This document shows, one piece after another, positions 58,673 through 64,000 of a stretch of DNA of 64,000 nt (positions are counted from its first letter, which is position 1; each line of letters starts with the position of its first letter). A program made the translations under genes and the position numbers. This stretch comes from Woronichinia naegeliana WA131 (GTDB taxonomy: Bacteria; Cyanobacteriota; Cyanobacteriia; Cyanobacteriales; Microcystaceae), in the NCBI GenBank assembly GCA_025370055.1, contig CP073041.1, forward strand, positions 2,356,001-2,420,000. Direction: 5' to 3'. The notes under the pieces were generated by a model, which saw only the letters and a list, made by a program, of their open reading frames with translations, had not been told where the DNA came from and searched no databases.

Positions 58673-58902
58673 GCGATTAATCGGGGAAATTCTGTTCGTT
58701 TAGCTGCAAAAATTAAGCAGGCTTGTATATCAGCAAATTCTAAGTCGGGAAAGTCTTCTAATATTTCAGTTATACTGACATTTTCTGCCAACATTTCTAA
58801 TATGTCAGAGACACGAATTCGCATTCCTCGGATACAAGGACGACCGCCACATTGTCCAGGGATTTGGGTGATTCGGGTTAAAAGTGAGTTGGTTTTGTTC
58901 AT
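58669..58902 (-). CDS. DUF433 antitoxin
   Basis: The 77-residue protein carries the DUF433 signature QIPGQCGGRPCIRGMRIRVS, followed by DILEMLAENVSITEILEDFP, a helix-turn-helix-like part, and FADIQACLIFAAKRTEF. It precedes the DUF5615 gene in a two-gene unit. The family is a DNA-binding antitoxin type, and autoregulation is expected. All conserved Gly/Pro positions are present. Confidence 0.88.
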   Translation of the reverse strand: MNKTNSLLTRITQIPGQCGGRPCIRGMRIRVSDILEMLAENVSITEILEDFPDLEFADIQACLIFAAKRTEFPRLIA

Positions 58903-58939
58903 TTATTTAGGGTATTTAATCAAAAAAGGGATTGTTTAA

Positions 58940-59207
58940 ACCCATATTCCGTACCAATTAGAAGAAAATAAATAATTTAAAATTTACACGCTATATGCAG
59001 GCATCATTAGCCATCACAACACTAGATATAGACGGAGAAGGAAAGACTATAGTAGTGCGTTTATCAGTGCTTTTGTGCTGCATAAAGAGGCGTACTTTTG
59101 TTGATCAGCAGATTGTGATTCCTGAAACCTTTGTGGGGAAGCACTTCTGCTAATCTAGACTTGTTCGTATTAATTAAAATTCTTGTTGCCAAGTACGGAA
59201 TGTGGGT
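58940..59207. mobile_element. 268-bp MITE with TTAA target duplication
   Basis: Ends read ACCCATATTCCGTACCAA and, complemented, ACCCACATTCCGTACTTGG, with TTAA duplicated at 58936-58939 and 59208-59211. It contains only a 53-codon frame (58995-59153) of no known family. The end motif resembles the ACATTCCGC repeats at 37.9-39.1 kb. Confidence 0.65.
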
Positions 59208-59281
59208 TTAAATAGGGCGGGCGGCTTTAGCCGTGCCATTGGCATCGCCTTAGTAAAACAGGGGAGACTATTTTGTAGAAA

Positions 59282-59933
<652 letters not shown>

Positions 59934-59941
59934 ATTAATTT

Positions 59942-60970
59942 TTATTTACAGTTGCCTTTTTGCTTCATTTGTACTTTTATTTCATTAGGCATTCCCCATG
60001 AATATTTTGAAACAATTTGACAATAAATAGCTGGTATCTCTAACTCATCTTTTTGATCTAATTTTTGATCTAATACTTGATCTAATAACTTATTTATTTC
60101 ATCAATATTGTAAAGAGTAGGGTAAATATTGAATGCAGCTTGAAATGATGATTTTGCGTTAGGAACGTTACCTTCGAGTAGATATCTAAAGCCTTGATTT
60201 TGTAGGAATGTAGCCTGATCATATTTGCTTTGATTTGAGCTAGGGAAATCTGGTATATTGGGTAATGGTGAAGGATTAGATGATGGTAAAGGATTTGGTG
60301 GTGTTGGTGGTAAAGGATTTGGTGAGAAAGCAGGTGATGGTGAAGGACTAGATAATGGTAAAGGATTAGATGAAGAATTAGGTGATAGTGAAGAATTAGA
60401 TGGGGACGAATTATTGCCAAAAGATTGGGGGGTTGCTGTTAATAAAGATTTGATAATTCTGCATTTTTTTTCTTCGGGTGTAAATGTGATTTTCTTTCCA
60501 TCTTTGTTTCCTTTAGGAACATAGTAATTGTTAAAGTCTTCTTCATTTACGTAAATTGTATCGTCGTTATTGGTTGTGTTTTTACCTGGATTAAAGAAAG
60601 ACTTAATTGCATTGAGATTTAAATATTCTTGAATTGGCTTTTTGTCAAATTGTTTACAATCAATTAGTTTGGCTCTCACTAAAAATATTAAATTTTGCTC
60701 TGATTGTTGCTGATTACCCGGTGCTAGAGCTTGTTTAATTAACTCAGATTCGCGTTTTTTATTTTCCAGACTTTGATTACTACAATTGGTCATCAACTGG
60801 GTAACAATAAGTAAAAGTATGCTCCCAAAAGTTGCCCAAACTGCTTTTTTTAAGGATGAATAAAATTCTATTTTGTCCTTATTTAGTGCTGGAAATTCTG
60901 TTTCTTGAATTTTCTTTGATTCTGGCTGAACAGGCAGTTCATTTTCTATATTTTTTTGTTCATCTGGCAT
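59942..60970 (-). CDS. Membrane-anchored protein inside the type III-like R-M operon
   Basis: About 342 residues from ATG 60970 (60976 is also in frame). A cytoplasmic N-terminus of about 40 residues precedes one membrane helix (AVWATFGSILLLIVTQLMTN). A soluble domain with LIFLVRAKLIDCKQF and a 60-residue Pro/Ser/Asn linker follow, then a TPR-like helical end (QATFLQNQGFRYLLEGNVPN). I recognise no family. It directly abuts the mod stop codon, and the res start originally followed it by ten bases, so it was the middle gene of the operon. A membrane-bound accessory of restriction is possible. Confidence 0.72.
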   Translation of the reverse strand: MPDEQKNIENELPVQPESKKIQETEFPALNKDKIEFYSSLKKAVWATFGSILLLIVTQLMTNCSNQSLENKKRESELIKQALAPGNQQQSEQNLIFLVRAKLIDCKQFDKKPIQEYLNLNAIKSFFNPGKNTTNNDDTIYVNEEDFNNYYVPKGNKDGKKITFTPEEKKCRIIKSLLTATPQSFGNNSSPSNSSLSPNSSSNPLPLSSPSPSPAFSPNPLPPTPPNPLPSSNPSPLPNIPDFPSSNQSKYDQATFLQNQGFRYLLEGNVPNAKSSFQAAFNIYPTLYNIDEINKLLDQVLDQKLDQKDELEIPAIYCQIVSKYSWGMPNEIKVQMKQKGNCK

Positions 60971-60976
60971 AGTCAA

Positions 60977-63712
60977 TTACTCTCCTTTTAAAGATTTAAT
61001 AACCAACAATTCATTACCGCGATCATCAATGACTTTCACAGCAATTTCTTGATGTTCCCCTGGGTCAAAGGGTGCGCTCTTGGTTCCCGCTAAATGTTCC
61101 CAAACTTCGTCATCGTAGGTTCCTTTGAGGGCTTTCTTGATAGAATCCCAAGCACTGGTACGGGGGAAAAAGGCTTGATTAACATGGAAACATAAACCAT
61201 TATAGTCGGTGTCGAGAAACCAAGCAGGGACATCATTACCTGATGTTGAATCATTTTTCATGGTGATAGGGTCAAAGACATCTAAGCCTAGTAGTTCAAC
61301 TTGATATTTACCCTCCTCGGTTTTATGAACTTTGACATCAGGTAAACCACAAACGCTAAAGATTTGGGAGCTTCTCATGTGTTTGAGTAAATCCCCCATA
61401 AGCAAGTCTGGGGTGGCCTGAATATAGGTTGCTGGGATACCGATCGCTGTTTGACAATCCTCCACAAACTGACGAGCTTTAGCGGCGATCGCAAAACCAA
61501 TGATAAAGAGATGAGCATAATCTTTACGTTCGGCTTCTTTAGCAGCTTCGTAAACTGTCCTTTCGGCGATCGCTCCGTTCTCTGGGCCAAAAATAAAGGC
61601 TACAGGTTTCTGAGACAAAGGCAATTTATTCAGATTGACCTTTAGGGCTTCATCTACCACATCCCCTAAAATCGTGCCGTCTAACTCACTGGCCTTAACC
61701 AATGCCTCTGCTGAAAGATTCTGAGATTTAGCGGGTTGTCGAATTTGGGTAAGGTTAATGGTGCGATTCCCAGGTAAACGTAGGACAGGAGATTTTTTCA
61801 GGATTTCAAGCATTCGGTCTTCGTAGGAGCCACTGCTTTCTATCGCTATATCCTCCGTTTCGGGCGATTCTTCTCCTGACCTATCAACAGGCGGCGGTAT
61901 GGTTCCCTCGATGGTAAAGGGACTGCAAACCCTCACGATGCTGTTATCTGTTTCAGGGCGATCGACTAAAATCTCCTCGGCGGGGGGTTCGTTATTAGCA
62001 ATACTTTTGAGGGTAATGTGTGGGACTATTCCCCCAACTTCTTCACCTTTACTGTTCTGCTTCCGTTTATAAACAAAACCACTAGCAGGAGAATTACCGT
62101 CTCTGAGTTGATACCAGGGAAACGTAGCAGTTAATAATCGTTGACGGGCTAAAGCTAAGGGAACGCGGCTAACATCACAGGTAATCCACCTTCTACCCCA
62201 TTGTTCGGCGACATAGGCAGTTGTGCCACTTCCACAGGTTAAGTCTAGGACTAGATCGCTTGGGTCTGTGGTCATTAGGAGACAGCGTTCTATTACTTTT
62301 ATATTGGTTTCTACGACATATCTCTTATCTCCAGCATCGAAGCCCCATTTAGTGTCTGTCCAAACATTAGTTATCGGACTTACAGGAAAATCATGTAAAA
62401 ACATGAAATAGGATAGGCTGTTAACTCTGGCAATTAGGAGATTTTTTTTTGCTAAATTTTTAAGGCCGTCAATGCTTGTTTTCCAGTGTTGGTTATTACC
62501 TATTTTGTATATGTTTCCTTGAAATTCAAATGGTTGTGATCCTTGCTCACTAAAACCTTGAGAAGTTAAAGGCCCATACCTAAATGCCTTAGAACCTTCA
62601 GGAATTGACACCATGCCTGATTTCTCTTCTTTTGTCATTGTTCTCGTAGAACCGTCTCTAAGAAGAAGGTATTTGTATTCGCCTGCCTCTGAGTCACCAA
62701 GTTGCTTTTGACGAAATAAGCTCCTTACTTTTATATTTTCTTGGTTTTTTGCGTACCAGAGTAAATAATTTGTGGTATTTGCAAGTAATTTGTCGGCTTG
62801 AAAGCTAGTTGTTATGTAGGGAATTAATCTGCAAAAATTCTCGCTTCCAAAAGTCTCATCCATTAGCTCCCTAACATGATGAACATTCTCTTCTCCCATC
62901 TGCACAAAAACACTGCCGCTATCTGTTAACAAATCCCTAGCTAACAATAGGCGATCGCGTAAATAACTGAGATAAGAATGTAAGCCTAACTCCCAAGTAT
63001 CCCTATAGGCTTGAACCATTTCAGGCTCTCTCGTAAAATCATTATCGTCATTATGACTAACATCTCGTTTCCTAACAAAAGGCTGAAAATTACTACCAAA
63101 CTTCACCCCATAGGGCGGATCAATATAAATCATTTGAACTTTTCCCCCCATGCCTTCATATTGCAAAAGGGAGTTCATCACAATTAACGAGTCACCGAGA
63201 ATCATACGGTTAACCCATTTATCGTGATACTCATAAGCCTTTAAAATCTGGTCACTAATAGACCACTGCGGATCACTAAATAACTCAAATAAATTTAGTT
63301 GAGCACCTCCTACTTTGTGAGATTTTAAGGTTTCAATAATTGCCCTAGTTGATAACCTTTCATGGACAAATAACGGTAAAGTCGGCACATCAAAAGACTC
63401 TCGCTCTGCCTTACCAGTCCAGTTTAAAAACGGTTGACCTAATGCCTTTAACTGAGATGCGGCGGCCTTAATTTCCTCTAAACTCTCAGACTCTAAAATC
63501 TTGGCAATTAACGCCTCTGCCTGTTCTCGTGCAGGGTTCTCGTCCCAACTCAACTCAGGAGCTAAGGATGAATCATAACGATAGGCTGTGGGCGGTTTCT
63601 TCTTCTTAAAATGGGGTTCCGTGCCGATGTCAGGACGTTGGGGATGCTCCTCAGCATGGTTATAGTTCTTAGGCTCTTTGGCCGTTGATTTACTTTTGGA
63701 TGTCCTTGCCAT
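60977..63712 (-). CDS. mod: Type III-like DNA methyltransferase (mod)
   Basis: The 911-residue enzyme has MIYIDPPYGVKFGSNFQPFV, the DPPY catalytic motif of N6-adenine or N4-cytosine methylases, near residue 200, and DLVLDLTCGSGTTAYVAEQW, the SAM-binding FxGxG-type motif, near residue 490. The order DPPY before SAM site is the beta class, as in type III Mod proteins. The region between holds target recognition. It is the first gene of the operon and remains intact while res is broken, so this cell may modify DNA without restricting it. At 911 residues it is longer than classical Mod; the extra part is C-terminal. Confidence 0.92.
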   Translation of the reverse strand: MARTSKSKSTAKEPKNYNHAEEHPQRPDIGTEPHFKKKKPPTAYRYDSSLAPELSWDENPAREQAEALIAKILESESLEEIKAAASQLKALGQPFLNWTGKAERESFDVPTLPLFVHERLSTRAIIETLKSHKVGGAQLNLFELFSDPQWSISDQILKAYEYHDKWVNRMILGDSLIVMNSLLQYEGMGGKVQMIYIDPPYGVKFGSNFQPFVRKRDVSHNDDNDFTREPEMVQAYRDTWELGLHSYLSYLRDRLLLARDLLTDSGSVFVQMGEENVHHVRELMDETFGSENFCRLIPYITTSFQADKLLANTTNYLLWYAKNQENIKVRSLFRQKQLGDSEAGEYKYLLLRDGSTRTMTKEEKSGMVSIPEGSKAFRYGPLTSQGFSEQGSQPFEFQGNIYKIGNNQHWKTSIDGLKNLAKKNLLIARVNSLSYFMFLHDFPVSPITNVWTDTKWGFDAGDKRYVVETNIKVIERCLLMTTDPSDLVLDLTCGSGTTAYVAEQWGRRWITCDVSRVPLALARQRLLTATFPWYQLRDGNSPASGFVYKRKQNSKGEEVGGIVPHITLKSIANNEPPAEEILVDRPETDNSIVRVCSPFTIEGTIPPPVDRSGEESPETEDIAIESSGSYEDRMLEILKKSPVLRLPGNRTINLTQIRQPAKSQNLSAEALVKASELDGTILGDVVDEALKVNLNKLPLSQKPVAFIFGPENGAIAERTVYEAAKEAERKDYAHLFIIGFAIAAKARQFVEDCQTAIGIPATYIQATPDLLMGDLLKHMRSSQIFSVCGLPDVKVHKTEEGKYQVELLGLDVFDPITMKNDSTSGNDVPAWFLDTDYNGLCFHVNQAFFPRTSAWDSIKKALKGTYDDEVWEHLAGTKSAPFDPGEHQEIAVKVIDDRGNELLVIKSLKGE

Positions 63713-63828
63713 AGACCTTTAGGGATGAAAAATAAATAACCTAGGCATTTTGTTGTTAAACAAACCTGAAGCTTTTACTTTAGAACATCAAATGCACAAC
63801 TTAATAGATTTTCATAAGAAAAAGGTGG

Positions 63829-63895
63829 GAGTTTGGAAACTCAGCGTCTTCAGACCTGAGAGGAAAAACGACTCAGGGGAATTTATTCCCCCGTA
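63829..63895 (-). repeat. Element end shared with 42262-42330
   Basis: It contains GAGTTTGGAAACTC (a 6-bp hairpin), GCGTCTTCAGACCTGAGAG and GGGGAATTTATTCCCC. The copy at 42262 is slightly degenerate. It probably is the right end of an IS200/IS605-type element whose gene starts at the window edge. Confidence 0.55.
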
Positions 63896-63903
63896 AAATA
63901 TGG

Positions 63904-64000
63904 GTTAAAAACTATAGGAGTAACCATCTTTACGATGAATTGCCCGACAGTATTTATGCCCAATTCCTTGTATTAGCTGTGAGGATGTTGAAATATTGAA
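63904..64000 (-). CDS. Partial gene at window edge, possible IscB/HNH-type end
   Basis: The minus-strand frame enters at 64000 and ends at TAA 63904-63906 after QLIQGIGHKYCRAIHRKDGY and SYSF. The gene continues outside the window. The KYCRxIHRxDGYSY ending recalls cyanobacterial HNH/IscB-type proteins, and the neighbouring repeat end fits that, but the match is from memory and only about 32 residues are visible. Confidence 0.35.

Noticed and set aside
58995-59153. 53-codon frame inside the MITE
   Set aside because: No recognisable domain; short frames in MITEs are expected by chance.
60258-60524. Gly/Glu-rich + strand frame
   Set aside because: It is the antisense of the Pro/Ser-rich linker of the membrane protein.

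Overview
The window reads as chromosome from a unicellular or colonial cyanobacterium of the Microcystis/Crocosphaera type. The evidence is many HIP1 octamers (GCGATCGC), sqdB for the thylakoid sulfolipid, a PedR-like regulator, a DUF2256 protein, an orthocaspase, paired DUF29 genes and a very high load of toxin-antitoxin (TA) genes and insertion sequences (IS). The genus is inferred, not proven. I see no rRNA, tRNA or CRISPR array.

Layout. 1-750: abutting fragments of three unrelated IS. 750-6460: a TA and defence island with two VapBC-like pairs, YefM/YoeB, two RelE pairs, decayed antitoxin copies, two HIP1 tandem arrays, and a stand-alone PD-(D/E)XK nuclease-like gene. 6511-11258: a small coiled-coil membrane gene split by an IS, which holds an ISKra4-like element, which holds another copy of that element. 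11.8-22.5 kb: an anaerobic/fermentative metabolic block: nifJ, two DUF29 genes, an IS4-type element with a nonsense codon, an NrdG-like radical-SAM activase, a dihydroorotate dehydrogenase-like enzyme and a phosphofructokinase gene split by an ISKra4-like copy. 22.6-26.2 kb: two small membrane proteins, a CobA-HemD fusion, a uraD remnant and a possible structured RNA with a terminator.

26.2-36.7 kb: one gene for a protein of about 2577 residues (LamG domains, a three-fold beta-trefoil-like repeat, a C-terminal coiled coil), split by two ISKra4-like copies. 36.8-39.3 kb: IS scraps around a TolB-like lipoprotein and pedR. 39.3-47.9 kb: conserved genes sqdB, a poly-Asp protein, orthocaspase, sat, DUF2256 and a secreted protein, with two possible IS200/IS605-type derivatives. 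48.0-53.7 kb: an FHA-HEPN-like gene and an upstream membrane-protein gene, broken by IS630, IS1-like and IS1182-like elements. 53.8-63.7 kb: a type III-like restriction-modification operon (mod, a membrane protein, res). Its res gene is cut by an ISKra4-like copy, and a TA cassette with a MITE sits between the membrane gene and res, flanked by a 49-bp direct repeat. The window ends in a partial gene next to a repeat also found at 42.3 kb.

The dominant theme is gene inactivation by recent IS activity. Six ISKra4-like copies, five of them 1390 bp and with target duplications, split a transposase, pfkA, the giant gene (twice) and res. By removing elements and one target duplication I can rejoin most broken genes in frame. 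The most interesting objects are the interrupted multigene loci (FHA-HEPN plus membrane protein; mod-membrane protein-res), the giant LamG protein and the structured-RNA candidates.
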